DNA of 64,000 nt from Rhynchopus euleeides (taxonomy: Eukaryota > Euglenozoa > Diplonemea > Diplonemida > Diplonemidae). Positions 23,836 through 35,576 of this stretch are shown here, in pieces. The position numbers and the translations under genes were made by a program. The stretch is taken from NCBI GenBank assembly GCA_963210315.1, contig OY723240.1, forward strand, positions 2,542,001 through 2,606,000, in the 5' to 3' direction. The notes under the pieces are model-generated. The model did not search any database. It had not been told where the DNA came from and saw nothing but the letters and a program-made list of their open reading frames with translations. The first letter of the stretch is position 1, and every line of letters begins with the position of its first letter.

Positions 23836-24500
23836 ACATGTATTATACATGTATAATACTTGCATGTCAACTATTATACATGTATAATACATGTATATGC
23901 CTGAAATATACATGTAAAATACATGTATATCAAGTAAAAATACATGTATAATAGTTGCATGTCAACTATTATACATGTATTTTTACTTGATATACATGTA
24001 TTTTACATGTATATTTCATGCATTTACATGTATTTTACATGTATAATACTTGTCATGCAAGTATTATACATGTAAAATACTTGCATGCAAGTAAAATACA
24101 TGTATTTTACTTGCATGCAAGTATTTTACTTGTCATGCAAGTATTATACATGTATTTTACTTGTCGTGCAAGTATTTTACATGTATAATACTTGCATGAC
24201 AAGTATTATACATGTAAAATACATGTATATCAAGTAAAAATACATGTATAATAGTTGACATGCAACTATTATACATGTATTTTTGCTTGATATACATGGG
24301 GGGCCCTCGCTACCAGTCACTGCTCGTCACAGCTCGTCAGCCAGTGAGGGGAAGTGGGCCGTGGCTCACTTTTTCTCACTCAGTCACACTTGGTAGCGAA
24401 GGCCCCCATGTATTTTACATGTATATTTCATGCATTTACATGTATTATACATGTATAATAGTTGACATGCAAGTATTATACATGTAAAATTTACAAGATC
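23836..24500. repeat. AT-rich palindromic array (ACATGTA / GCATGCAAGTA)
   Basis: This array is built of ACATGTAT, TATACATG, CTTGCATG and CATGCAAG words arranged as nested inverted repeats, a sharp break from the GC-rich surroundings. It is the interior of the CACGG element and is interrupted by a 109-bp MITE at 24299. Long cruciforms or slipped structures are expected. Confidence 0.8.
24299..24407 (+). mobile_element. GGGGG-ended MITE, 3-bp duplication (copy 2)
   Basis: A 109-bp element with ends GGGGGCCCTCGCTACCA / TGGTAGCGAAGGCCCCC, flanked by ATG (24296-24298) and ATG (24408-24410), inserted into the AT-rich array. Its ends are related to those of the element at 12938-13036. Confidence 0.7.
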
Positions 24501-24711
24501 CCACCGTGTTCCCTCCCCGCCCCCCCCCCCCCCCACCGATTTCCTTCACATCTTGAGTGCCTTGGTATGATTACGCTGCGTCGATCTGTGAAGTCTGCGA
24601 TCTGTGCTGCGCTGCAGACATTGATGTGCCACCGAACCCCCCCCCCCCCCCCCCCTTGTCTCAGGGGGAGAACACCCCGATCGCCCCCTCCTTTGTGATA
24701 CAGTTGTCCAA

Positions 24712-24835
24712 CAAACATTGGTGGGGTAAAAACATTGGTGGGGTAAAAACTAAGGTGGATTTCAGGATTTCTCAGAGCTAAGGTGGGTTATTACCCCACC
24801 AATGTTTTTAACCCACCGATGTTTTTACCCCACGG
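24712..24835. repeat. short palindromic element (GGTGGGGTAAAAAC)
   Basis: Two direct copies of ATTGGTGGGGTAAAAAC face inverted copies (TTACCCCACCAATGTTTTT, GATGTTTTTACCCCAC) across about 60 bp. The core word GGTGGGGTAA is shared with the ends of the TA element at 43178-45076, suggesting a tiny relative. Boundaries are uncertain. Confidence 0.55.
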
Positions 24836-25517
24836 CAGCAGAACACAATGGAGATTTTTTCAGAAATGTGGTGGGTGGGGTGAGTGCCTCATACGTCGCA
24901 CGGTGCCTACGCGATCACAGTGTGGTTGGGGGCGTGGGCTGGTTGGGAGGCGGGGCGTGTGGGAGGGGGCGGGGGGTTGGGGACGGCTATCTTGCAAAGC
25001 GCACTGGGGTAATACCGCCTGGCCGAATTCACACCATCTCAAACCATTTCACAAAATTTCACAAAAAATACATACATCCTACTCTGGTTGAGTCTGGCAG
25101 AGTTCCGCAGACTTTTTTTTTGCACATAACACACCTGTGTGGTACGGGAAATGCTACGAGGAACGCGATGGACTCGGGACTGCTGCTGGCCTCTCTTGCT
25201 ATGGTTTACTTATGTTTCGTGCTCCACCTGCTCCACCTCATTCTGCACTTCAGATGATCCACTTCACGTGGGTTACGGGGTTTGGGACAACGATGATATG
25301 TTGTGTCCGACGACAAGGTAAGGTAAGCTCATCGAGGTACACCAAACCGGAGTTGTCAAATCAAAAAAGACACACCGCCCGAGAGGCAATTGGTGTGACA
25401 CAACAGCGATGACACAACCACTCTGCCCGAGGGGGCGCGTTTTTAGCGACCGAGACCTCCTCTCCTGACTGAGGGACACACGATCTGACCGTCCGAGAGA
25501 CGCAGCATTCTACCCTG

Positions 25518-26180
25518 CCCGAGGGGCACCCACTCTCCTGACCGAGAGACACGCAGTCTTGCCCGAGGGGCACCTGGTTTCCTGACCGAGACAATATTCT
25601 GCCCGAGGGGCACTCACTCTCCCGACCGAGAGACACGCAGTTTTGCCCGAGGGGCACCTGTTCTCCTGACCGAGACAATATTCTGCCCGAGGGGCACCCA
25701 CTCTCCCGACCGAGAGACGCAGCATCTCGCCCGAGGGGCACCTGTTCTCCTGACCGAGACAAAAAAATTGCCCGAGGGGCACCCACTCTCCCGACCGAGA
25801 GACACGCAGTCTTGCCCGAGGGGCACCTGTTCTCCTGACCGAGACAATATTCTGCCCGAGGGGCATCCACTCTCCCGACCGAGAGACGCAGCATCTCGCC
25901 CGAGGGGCACCTGTTCTCCTGACCGAGACAATATTCTGCCCGAGGGGCACTCACTCTCCCGACCGAGAGACACGCAGTTTTGCCCGAGGGGCACCCGTTA
26001 TCCTGACCGAGACAAAACTATGCCCGAGGGGCACCCACTCTCCCGACCGAGAGACGCAGCATCTCGCCCGAGGGGCACCTGTTCTCCTGACCGAGACAAT
26101 AATTTTGCCCGAGGGGCACCCGCTCTCCCGACCGAGAGATACACAATCTTGCCCGGGGGGCACCAAATCCCGACCGAGAA
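25518..26180 (+). repeat. minisatellite 1 of copy B
   Basis: The same alternating 40/43-bp units as in copy A, but about twice as long (about 660 bp). Confidence 0.85.
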
Positions 26181-26803
26181 GACGACCCTCACACCATGCT
26201 CGTGTCAGGTCTCAAGAGGGCCGAAGCCGCGGTTGAGGACAACAACACCCCCACGCACTGGTTCTAATAAATGACGGCGAGGTGCACGGGGGGATCAGCA
26301 CGAAGGAGGGGCGCAAAAAGATGGGGATGATGACGCCGTGGTGTTCAAGGTGGTCCTCCGCCGCTTATGAACGTGACAGCGGGACAGCGCTGCGCCCGTG
26401 GCCGCAGCGGATTGAGGACATTCCCATCAGCCATCGAGACTATCACCGCGCCTCGCCGAAAACCTGCTTCACGCTTGATCGCGCTCAAGGTTTCCAAACG
26501 CATACTTCAGCTGGAGGTTCCGTCACAGAGGCGCTGACAAAGGCGGGACCAAGAGCAACAGTCGGGTGCTGATAAATGGGTCGATACTGATGCAGCAAAG
26601 TGACGTCAGTGATATCCAACTCCTACTTTCCTGACCGAGACACGATCTTGCCGAGGAGCATCGGACCGAGACACCCACTTCTGCCTGAGGGGCACCTAGC
26701 CGAGACGCATTTTTCCTGCCCGAGGGGCATCTCGCCGAGACATTACCTGCCTGAGGGGCACCTGGCCACGACATACCTACAGCTTACGCTTGCGGGGCAC
26801 CCT

Positions 26804-27353
26804 GCCTGAGGAGCACCTGGCCAAGACATACATTTCCGCCTACGAGGCACCCTGCCCGAGGGGCACCTGGTCAAGACACACACTTCCGCCTACGGGGCAC
26901 CCTGCCCGAGGGGCACCTGGCCAAGACAGACACCTCTGCCTACGAGGCACCCTGCCCGAGGGGCACCTGGCCAAGACATACACTTCCGCCTACGAGGCAC
27001 CCTGCCCGAGGGGCACCTGGCCAAGACAGACACTTCCGCCTACGAGGCACCCTGCCCGAGGGGCACCTGGCCAAGACATACACTTCCGCCTACGAGGCAC
27101 CCTGCCCGAGGGGCACCTGGCCAAGACAGACACTTCCGCCTACGAGGCACCCTGCCCGAGGGGCACCTGGCCAAGACATACACTTCCGCCTACGAGGCAC
27201 CCTGCCCGAGGGGCACCTGGTCAAGACATACATTTCCGCCTACGGGGCACCCTGCCTGAGGGGCATCTGGCCGCGACATACACTTCCGCCTACGGGGCAC
27301 CCTGCCTGAGGGGCACCTGGCCAAGACGCACATTCATGCCCGAGGGACACCGG
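26804..27353 (+). repeat. minisatellite 2 of copy B (50-bp period)
   Basis: Ten 50-bp periods, with unit starts from 26804 to 27304. Some units read GACAGACAC instead of GACATACAC, and these alternate with the majority type. Confidence 0.9.
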
Positions 27354-30300
27354 GCCGAGACATTACATTCCCTGCCTGAGGGACACCTGGCCGAGACACA
27401 TTCCTGCCGAGGGGCACTCACTCCCGACCGCGAGACGCAGGATTTTGCCTGAGGGGCACCTCCTCTCCTGACCGAGACACAACCCCGCCCAGCACAGTGC
27501 CGAGGGGCATTTACGCTTTCGACTGGAATACCGAGCCTGACCCGGGGAGACACAATCGTGCCACAATCGTGAGGGGCATACTCTCTTGATTGAGAAATAC
27601 ACCTTTTTTGCCCGAGCGACGGCACCTGAAGGCGGAAGGGTGGCCTGTCACACACAGCCTGCCAGATCCAGCTCGAGCACGGTGACGCGACGTGAGCTTT
27701 CCGAGGGCGACAGTTTTCGTGTACCAATGCAACGCCCCCGGACACGCCCCCGAGAAGCCGGCACGTCTGTCGTGCCCAGCTTATCTGCGCGAATGCCGAC
27801 TACGCGCACCCCGGCGTCAAGCGGATGCCCGCACACGCCCCAAGCGGGGCATACTCCGTCGAAGCATAGTCTCCCTGCCGGGGGACACACATTCAAGCCT
27901 GCATTATTCACAGGGGTCAGGGGGAGTTCCGGGCGTCTGTGGCCCGGTGTTGAGACGTACGACCTCACAGTTCCATGCAGGGAAGGGGAGCTGCTGACTG
28001 GACACCTGCGAGGTGCCGTGGGACATACACAGAGATCAGGTATCCAACACAGCCGAGACGCTCTCCCAAGCTGCACTGCTCGGGGAGCAAAAGAAGCAGC
28101 GACTGAGAGACGCGTCCGCATCGCCTGTGTCAGCGGTGCCGCCGCTGAGGGGGTCCACCGAAACCGCAGCCATGGCAGCGGGCCGAGATCATTCCACAAG
28201 GTTGGGGGGCAGTCGGCCAGTCTTCCCGAGTACCCAGCAGCCTACTCGACAAGCCCGAACAGCGACTGCAGCGTGCGACAAGCTCCGGTCCGCGGGGACT
28301 CACCTCTCTCATTAAGAAGGCGACTCCGAGAATCCTTCTGGCATGCCCACACCTCCAGGGCCTCGAATTTCCTCACGCACCGGGAAATACGCCCTCCACA
28401 CTGAGTCCGGGCGTTACCACTGAATCGACGCCACGTGGGGCCACAGGGCCTCCGTTTGATGCGCTGTCTACGAGGCGGGCGATGGGGCAGGTACAGTGGG
28501 GATCAGCCCAGTGGGAAGGGGGCCGCAGGAACGTGTTGTCCACCGCTCGAGCGGAGTTCAGGAGACGACAGTGCGCGCGATCGCCCTCTTTCACCCAGAA
28601 GGGCCGGCACCTCTCACACCTACCCCTGGGCACTCCATGCAGCGTCTCCAGTGCGCCATGAAGAGGCGCGTTGGGCTTCACCCCGCAACTCGCTCGCAGC
28701 CAGCGAAGACCGGAGAGGACACAGAGAGCCACAGAGCGATCGAGATCACGCCGGAAAGCACCGGGTGTTGGCCGGGCTCCCGAAGGGCGAGAGTTTAAGA
28801 CGGCCGGACAGTAGACTGCTGCGGAGGAGCTGGGAGGCGAGTTTCAGACTGTGATTTCTCGATCCGCCGAGCCCTGTCCCCAGGCGAGAGCTGCCGGGTC
28901 ATGGTGGCTGAATATGCACGAGCGTCGCGGTGGTGGTGCTGGGAGCGCACCAGAGGACTGTCACGCTGAGGGGCTGGGCATGGCCACTGACTACCTGGAT
29001 ACGGCCGTCTCAGTGCATCGCCCGGGGTGCAAAACGACATCGAGGATGTCAGGAAGAAGGGTCATGTGGGCACACACCAATATGTCGGAGACGTGAAGAA
29101 GCCTCGAGGGGAAGGGTTCCCCAGGGGATGGAGGATCCCGAAGAGGTACAGGGTGAGGATTCAAATACCCGGAGTGGGAAACGCACCAGACGTCGGGGGT
29201 CAGCCAAGAGCGGGTGGTTGCAGCACAGGCGGGGCTGTGTGCAACCTTTGCCCCCTTAGTTTCGCCGGGTTGAGACGCATCAACTCTCTCGCCGGGTGCG
29301 GCAACTGGAGAGACAGGCATGTTGTCGATAGGGCACACCAAGAATCACGAGGCTGACCACACGACGGCGGCACACGGCCGAGGCAGGCGGATCCCCTCAG
29401 CGAGTGAGGTTCGATCGTTTTCCGTACAAGGTGCTCGTGACAACGTAGAAAGCGGTACATTACCATCGGAGGGATGCATACGATGGGCGACGGAGCCTGA
29501 TCACTTCAATAGTAGACCGTTCGCGCGGCGTCCCTAAGTCCTTGGGTCCTAAGGGTCCTGGGTGGAAGCGTCCAATGCAACACTCACAGCATAGAGGCCA
29601 AGTGTTTCTCGTAGTATTTTGCACATAACACACCTGTGTGGTACGGGAAATGCTACGAGGAACGCGATGGACTCGGGACTGCTGCTGGCCTCTCTTGCTA
29701 TGGTTTACTTATGTTTCGTGCTCCACCTGCTCCACCTCATTCTGCACTTCAGATGATCCACTTCACGTGGGTTACGGGGTTTGGGACAACGATGATATGT
29801 TGTGTCCGACGACAAGGTAAGGTAAGCTCATCGAGGTACACCAAACCGGAGTTGTCAAATCAAAAAAAAAATATGGGGGGGGGGGTTTTTTCAAAGTGCA
29901 AGAGGTGGAGCCCGTTCACAGGTGGAAGCGTCCAATGCAACACTCACAGCATAGAGGCCAAGTGTTTCTCGTAGTATTTTTATTTTTTTGACTTTTTCTT
30001 GACTTTTTTTAGTCTGCCAGAGTCAAGAAAAAGTCAAGGAAAAGTCAAAGAAAAGTCAAAAAAAGTCCAAAAGCCAAAAAGTCAAGAAAAAGTCCAAGAA
30101 AAGTCAAAGAAAAGTCCAGACAGTCAAGGAAAAGTCAAGAAAAAGTCACAAAAAAGTCAACAGCTCAAAAAAAGTCAAGAAAAAGTCAAAGAAAAGTCAA
30201 CAAAAGTCCACAAAAGTCTACAAAAGTCCGAGAAAAGTCCACAAAAGTCAGCCCAGTGCAGGACTCTTCGACAGAGGGGCGGGGGAGAGAGGATGCCGCT

Positions 30301-30589
30301 CGAAGCATCTGACGTTGAAAAGACAACGGGGGCGGCGACACAGATCCCTGCACACAGCGAACACATACGCTATCTACCCGCTCCAGCACGTGCCCCAGGC
30401 AGAGGTCTCCCACCTGACGTTCAACGTGCGGGAGGGTGCTCGGGGACATCATCACGACGGGTGGGGGGGGCAGGCAAGGGATGTCCCCAGGTCCGGCTCG
30501 GCCCTCTCCAAGGCGGTGCCCACGACCATCTCTTGATCAGATGGGTCTGCCAGGCGTTCGAGCTCCTTATCCAACGTTGCTTCCTTGGT

Positions 30590-31788
30590 CCAGGGGATAA
30601 GATAGGTCTGGTTTTCCGGTTTTCAAAACCAGGGTTTCCCGGTTCCCGGTTTTCTGGAAAAAAAAAAAAGGTCGGTCTCATTTTTGGCGGTTTTTTTGTG
30701 ACTTTGGGACAGTAAAACAGTCAGAAAAAACGGCATAAAAAAATAGAAAGTGACCCCATCGTGATCCGCACAGAGCTCAAATAGTCCAAAGAAGGCAGAG
30801 AAGCGGAGAAGAAAAAATGGACCTAGCGGGTGGCCCGGTGGGGCCCGGTGGGTGGTGATGCCCTCGTCATGCAGGTCTCTTCTGTTTTGAAGGTGCACAC
30901 ATGGTGGACTCCAGCCACCCTAGCGAGTGTCTAAGAGGGAGTCTAAGACTGCAGTCTGCACTGGAGACGGGAGTCTATTTTCCAGCTAATTTACGCTAAG
31001 ACTCCCGCTAGTTGAGACTCATGGGAGACACACGGTGTACTCCAGCGGAGGTAGGGTAACCTCCGCTGGAGTTCACCGTGTCGTCTGCCTCTGTGCAGCG
31101 TCACTCGGTGCCATCGAATACATGGCGACAGCCCACCAACTCGAGACAGATCTGCTTGTCCGGAGGGCTGAGACGAGAACACGAACGACCTTCAAGCAGT
31201 CTTGAAGGTCGCCAAGCCTATTGGGGGCAACTAACAGATGAGATTTGTTTGTTGCCTGTCGTCACAGCTAGATGCCCATCTCCTCGATAACGGAATGTGT
31301 GCAGAGATCTCGTGGACCCTTTGGCCATTCTGTCGTGCACCCACACCACCCACAACGCACACCTGTCACGAGTGGTCGCTCCCCCGTCCTCCTCCACCCT
31401 GAAGGTTGAACCCTCAAGGACCAGTGATCTCCTGCTGGCCGGGCTGCGATACAGCGAAGCCTTCCTACTTACAAGCGAATCCAGACTGTAGGGAACAGAT
31501 GATCACTACCGCGGCCTCCGGCGGCTGGGGGGCTCCGCCCCCCAGACCCCCCTGCGTAAAAAAATTGCACCAGACCGGTTTTTTGGCCGAGAGCCCAAAC
31601 TTTCAAAGCAGCTGCTGCGCCTGCCCCACCAAGCAGCCTCAGTACGACAGGACGCGCGCAGGCACCGGGCCCTCTCAGATTCTGGGAGGGTTTGCGCGGG
31701 TCGCGCGCGCCGAAGGCGCGCGCGAAAAATTTTTAAAACCAGAAAAACCGGAAAACGGCGCCAGAAAAAAAGTCTATCTTATACCCTG
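30590..31788 (+). mobile_element. hAT-B element, copy 1 (non-autonomous)
   Basis: Ends CAGGGGATAAGATAG / CTATCTTATACCCTG are flanked by the 8-bp duplication TCCTTGGT (30582-30589 and 31789-31796); with that duplication one extra C precedes the left CAGG. An 8-bp duplication with CAGGG ends is the hAT hallmark. No transposase is present. Inside are a CACGG-type hairpin MITE (30900-31080), one stem-loop repeat unit (about 31503-31552) and a GC palindrome GCGCGCGCCGAAGGCGCGCGC just before the right end. The interior is nearly identical to the second half of the 33066-35159 composite. Confidence 0.8.
30900..31080 (+). mobile_element. CACGG-type hairpin MITE inside hAT-B
   Basis: Ends CATGGTGGACTCCA / TGGAGTTCACCGTG resemble the CACGG family. 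At its right end (31030-31081) lies a near-perfect hairpin with arms ACACGGTG..CTCCAGCGGAGGT around AGGGTA. A slightly shorter copy occupies the matching place at about 34260-34433. No clear target duplication. Confidence 0.55.
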
Positions 31789-33065
31789 TCCTTGGTGGAT
31801 GGGTTGAGAAATAGGTCACAGAGCCCAGAGCGCGTGCGCAAGCGGCTCTTCCTGGTGTGATCGCCAAGAACCCCACAGACGTGTACAATGGCCTCGTCGC
31901 GGACCCGTCAAAGTTTGCCGCCTCTGCCGATGATATGTCCCATGACGACGAGCTGGACGCCAGGAGGTGTGCGACAGGCGGCTCCGGGTCGAGCAGGTCA
32001 TCATGAAACCTGCACGCTGGGGCCAGCTCGACGTCCAGCAGCGTCCCGGGGACGCTAAGGACGCCGCCGCGTACCTGCACACCGTCCGGATGTTGCTGGG
32101 CGGGGCGGACTCGGGTTGAGGTGATCAACCACCTAGATGCGATGTTGTTTTTCTGCTTCTGACTGTCACGTTCTGGGCGACGCTGGGGTACTCTGCTGCC
32201 CTCGCCTTCCGCACAGAGACTGGTAGCTTACGTCAACAAAACGCAAGCATGCCATTTCTATGGCACAAAAGGGTGCCGAGAAGGGCATCCCGTGCACCGG
32301 AAACGGAGCTTCCAACGAGACATGAAAGGCGGAGAGCCGCTGTTCCCGTAAGGCGGCGCGGACTACTACATCGCGGGGTTTTCACGGGGGCAAGCCGAGC
32401 GGGGCGCGCAAGAGAGGGAACTACTGACCTCCACGCGGAATGCCCGACAGGGGCGCCTCAGAAGAGACCCGTAAACACGCATCCGCGCAACCTGACCCCG
32501 GTCAGGCCAGAATCACTGGCTGACTGGGCTGACTTTTGTGTACTTTTCTTGGACTTTTCTTGGACTTTTGTAGACTTTTGTGGACTTTTGTTGACTTTTT
32601 CTTGACTTTTTTTGAGCTGTTGACTTTTTTTGACTTTTTCTTGACTTTTCCTTGACTTTTTTGAGTTTTTTTTGACTTTTTCGAGTCTGGCAGACTTTTT
32701 TAAAAAGTCAAAAAAAAGTCAAGAAAAAGTCAAGAAAAAGTCAAAAATCGAGGTCCCCGACCAAAAGTCTGGCAGACTCTGCCAGACTATGATGTATGCA
32801 ATTTTGTGAAAACCCTGAATTACGTAAGCTGGCACGGTGAATAGAAGAGTATACCCTTGTATTTGCCCCCCCCAGTAAGTGGAGAAAGGCAATGACAGGG
32901 GAGGAGGGGGATGTGTGGGTGTGTGTGTAGCTACTTTCCTTTCCCAGTTGAATTCCAACCGGGGCCCATCGTGGTTGCCATGTTTTGCAGGGGTGGAGCT
33001 TGGGGTTTTTTTCAGGTCAGCTGACCTGATTTTCTGCAGGCCCTCACAAAAAATCAGGTCAGGGG

Positions 33066-35159
33066 CAGGGGATAAGATAGGTCTGGTTTTCCGGTTTTCA
33101 AAACCAGGGTTTCCCGGTTTCCGGTTTTCTGGAAAAAAAAAAAAAGGGCCGATCGGATTTTCGCCGGTTTTTGGGGAACCTTTGTGACAGTCAACCAGTG
33201 GGAACATTAGCCAAAAAAATATGGAAAGTGACCCCATCGTGATCCGCACGGAGCTCAAACAGTCAAAAGAAAGCAGAGAAGCGGAGAAAAGGAGCCCAGC
33301 GGGACCCGGTGGGTGGTGATGTCCTCGTCATGCGGGTCTTCCCTGTTTGAAGTTTCGAGATACTCCGGTAGCTTGATCATTCCGACCGCACCGTACTCCT
33401 TCTGGGCGGCTTGCCGAGCGCATGCACTCAATCTCGTTGCGGTGCACACTGCCAAGGACCACCCTGTCATCCACGCAAGCTACGACCTTGTCTCGAGCAC
33501 GTTTGCCTTGCTGGGGATGGCACATGCAAACTCCGATGTTTTCGGGAGTGCATGTCCGCTTTGGAGAGGATCGACGGATTCGGGTTCTGGCGGGACCGCG
33601 ATTTGTGCAGTGTTGGAGACACCCGCTGGTGTTCGCATGAGCGCACGTTGTGCGCATCGTCTGACTGACTGCCTCAAGGGGGTGGTCATGCAACAAGCTC
33701 GACCATGAAGGTAGTTGCCCTTCGTGAGGCGTACCAGCAGAGCAGCACCCTCAGGGGGGTTTGTCCTGATGCGGGAGGTGATGCGAAGCCGCGCTCCGTC
33801 AGTACGTGGACGCATTGAAAGCTCAGTTCCGTCCCTTCGGGGAGCTGCGTGGAGCAACACGCCACTGCTGTTCGGCAGAGCCTGGTCCAGCCGTGTTAGG
33901 TGTGATTCTGAGAGGGTTTGCGCGGGTCGCGCGCGCCGAAGGCGCGCGCGAAAAATTTCAAAACCAGAAAAACCGGAAAACGGCGCCAGAAAAAAAGTCT
34001 ATCTTATACCCTGTTCCCGGTTTTCTGGAAAAAAAAAAAAGGTCGGTCTCATTTTTGGCGGTTTTTTTTGTGACTTTGGGACAGTAAAACAGTCAGAAAA
34101 AACGCCATAAAAAAATAGAAAGTGACCCCATCGTGATCCGCACAGAGCCCAAATAGTCCAAAGAAGGCAGAGAAGCGGAGAAGAAAAAATGGACCTAGCG
34201 GGTGGCCCGGTGGGTGGTGATGCCCTCGTCATGCAGGTCTCTTCTGTTTTGAAGGTGCACACATGGTGGACTCCAGCCACCATGTCTAAGAGGGAGTCTA
34301 AGACTGCAGTCTGTACTGGAGACGGGAGTCTATTTTCCAGCTAGTTTACGCTCAGACTCCCGCTAGTTGAGACTCATGGGAGACACGGTGTACTCCAGCG
34401 GAGGTAGGGTAACCTCCGCTGGAGTTCACCGTGTCGTCTGCCTCTGTGCAGCGTCACTCGGTGCCATCGAATACATGGCGACAGCCCACCAACTCGAGAC
34501 AGATCTGCTTGTCTGGAGGGCTGAGACGAGAACACGAACGACTTTCAAGCAGTCTTGAAGGTCGCCAAGCCTATTGGGGGCAACTAACAGATGAGATTTG
34601 TTTGTTGCCTGTCGTCACAGCTAGGTGCCCATCTCCTCGAAAACTCTCGTCTAGGCTCTACGTGGCGGAGATCTCGTGGACCCTTTGGCCATGACAAGGT
34701 CTGCCGTGCATCCACTCCACCCACAACGCACACCTGTCACGAGTGGTCGCTCCCACGTCCTCCTCCACCCTGAAGGTTGAACCCTCAAGGACCAGTGATC
34801 TCCTGCTGGCCGGGCTGCGATACAGTGAAGCCTTCCTACTTACAAGCGAATCCAGACTGTAGGGAACAGATGTTCACTACCGTGGCCTCCGGCGGCTGGG
34901 GGGCTCCGCCCCCCAGACCCCCCTGCGTAAAAACATTGCACCAGACCGGTTTTTTGGCCGAGAGTCCAAACTTTCAAAGCAGCTGCTGCGCCTGCCCCAC
35001 CAAGCAGCCTCAGTACGACAGGACGCGCGCAGGCACTGGGCCCTCTCAGATTCTGGGAGGGTTTGCGCGGGTCGCGCGCGCCGAAGGCGCGCGCGAAAAA
35101 TTTTCAAAACCAGAAAAACCGGAAAACGGCGCCAGAAAAAAAGTCTATCTTATACCCTG
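33066..35159 (+). mobile_element. hAT-B composite (two units in tandem)
   Basis: One left end CAGGGGATAAGATAG at 33066 and one right end CTATCTTATACCCTG at 35159 are flanked by the 8-bp duplication GTCAGGGG (33058-33065 and 35160-35167). A second complete right end lies at 34013, immediately followed by sequence from inside a left end. The insertion is therefore two hAT-B units fused head to tail within a single target duplication. The first unit holds a transposase relic; the second is nearly identical to copy 1 at 30590-31788. Confidence 0.75.
33313..33708 (+). pseudogene. hAT transposase relic
   Basis: A 131-codon open frame inside the first hAT-B unit contains WAACRAHALNLVAVHTA, resembling the hAT catalytic-region motif C-x-x-H-x-LNLV, followed by helix-like residues. 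The rest of a transposase (zinc-finger BED, most of the RNase-H fold, C-terminal dimerisation region) is not visible, so this is a fragment. The 8-bp duplication of the host element gives independent support for a hAT origin. Confidence 0.4.
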
Positions 35160-35348
35160 GTCAGGGGTAAAAAGAAAAAAAAATATAGATTTTCGGGGAA
35201 CCGGAAAAGTTGGCTCCTCGCCTTGGGGTCTCAAGGTGACCAGGAGGCGTTTCGTGAGCAAAGTGACCCCAGCGACATGAGCACAGGCCTCAAACAGTCA
35301 CAATAGAGGACAAATGAAGCTGCCCAACCCGTACCGTGCAACAGACGT

Positions 35349-35576
35349 TTACTACCGTGGCCTCCGGCGGCTGGGGGGCTCCGCCCCCCAGACCCCCCTG
35401 TGGCATGTGCCTGTCTTGTACCCAAGCCCTTTACATCAGGGAATGGAGTACAGACCGCCCTCAGTATCCTCAGGAGGACGCAGCCAACTCACACAGAATC
35501 CGTACGCCCGCAAGTCACAGATGTTCACTACCGTGGCCTCCGGCGGCTGGGGGCTCCGCCCCCCAGACCCCCCCTA
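35349..35576 (+). repeat. paired stem-loop repeat (two units)
   Basis: The same unit pair as at 1257-1475, with motif starts at about 35349 and 35526 (177 bp apart) and the same spacer word AGGACGCAGCCAACTCACACAG in shorter form. It lies inside the hAT-C element. Confidence 0.75.

Larger units (their letters stand above)
19431..24508 (+). mobile_element. CACGG-ended DNA element, invaded
   Basis: Inverted ends CACGGTGGGATCTTGTAA / TTACAAGATCCCACCGTG are flanked by TT (19429-19430 and 24509-24510). Copy 2 of repeat X near 36120 shows the uninterrupted site, so the 2-bp duplication is supported directly. Without its passenger (19466-23835) the element is about 700 bp, mostly an AT-rich palindromic array of ACATGTATAATAC-type words. 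It carries no transposase. The end shares CACGGTGG and the duplication length with the MITEs at 1754 and 36271. Confidence 0.8.
18969..24692 (+). repeat. repeat X, copy 1 (interrupted)
   Basis: The pieces 18969-19428 and 24511-24692 together match the pieces of copy 2 at 32876-36634 almost base for base, from TAAGTGGAGAAAGGCAATG to CCTCCTTTGTGATA. In this copy the CACGG element 19431-24508 is inserted, while the site where copy 2 carries the hAT-C element is empty, and so is the site of its MITE at 36271. X (about 645 bp without insertions) has no coding frame. Whether it is itself an element or a segmental duplication is unclear. Confidence 0.75.
25122..29980 (+). mobile_element. split-direct-repeat element, copy B
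   Basis: Same family and parts as copy A: A1 from 25122, B1 29561-29620, A2 29621-29920, B2 29921-29980. It is inserted in a T-run of the fold-back element's left arm, without target duplication. Its body matches copy C more closely than copy A. It looks whole as a non-coding unit, and near identity with its sisters implies a very recent insertion. Confidence 0.75.
25048..32811. mobile_element. fold-back element with AAAAGTC-repeat arms (interrupted)
   Basis: The left arm (25048-25121, continued at 29981-30257 after copy B) and right arm (32523-32811) are long inverted repeats made mostly of degenerate AAAAGTC heptamers. The inner ends match exactly: ACAAAAGTCAGCCCAGT (30241-30257) against its reverse complement at 32523-32539. 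The outer ends share GTCTGGCAGA, GATGTATG and TTTTGTGAAA. Arms built of short tandem repeats are typical of fold-back DNA transposons. Two insertions lie inside: split-repeat copy B in the left arm and hAT-B copy 1 in the middle. Without them the element is about 1.7 kb. The middle has coding-like fragments (about 31840-32110) of no family I recognise. No target duplication was established. Confidence 0.65.

Noticed and set aside
31406-31807. Frames containing [11 protein letters not shown]-type strings
   Set aside because: Artefacts of translating the GC stem-loop repeat; the same string appears wherever the repeat occurs.
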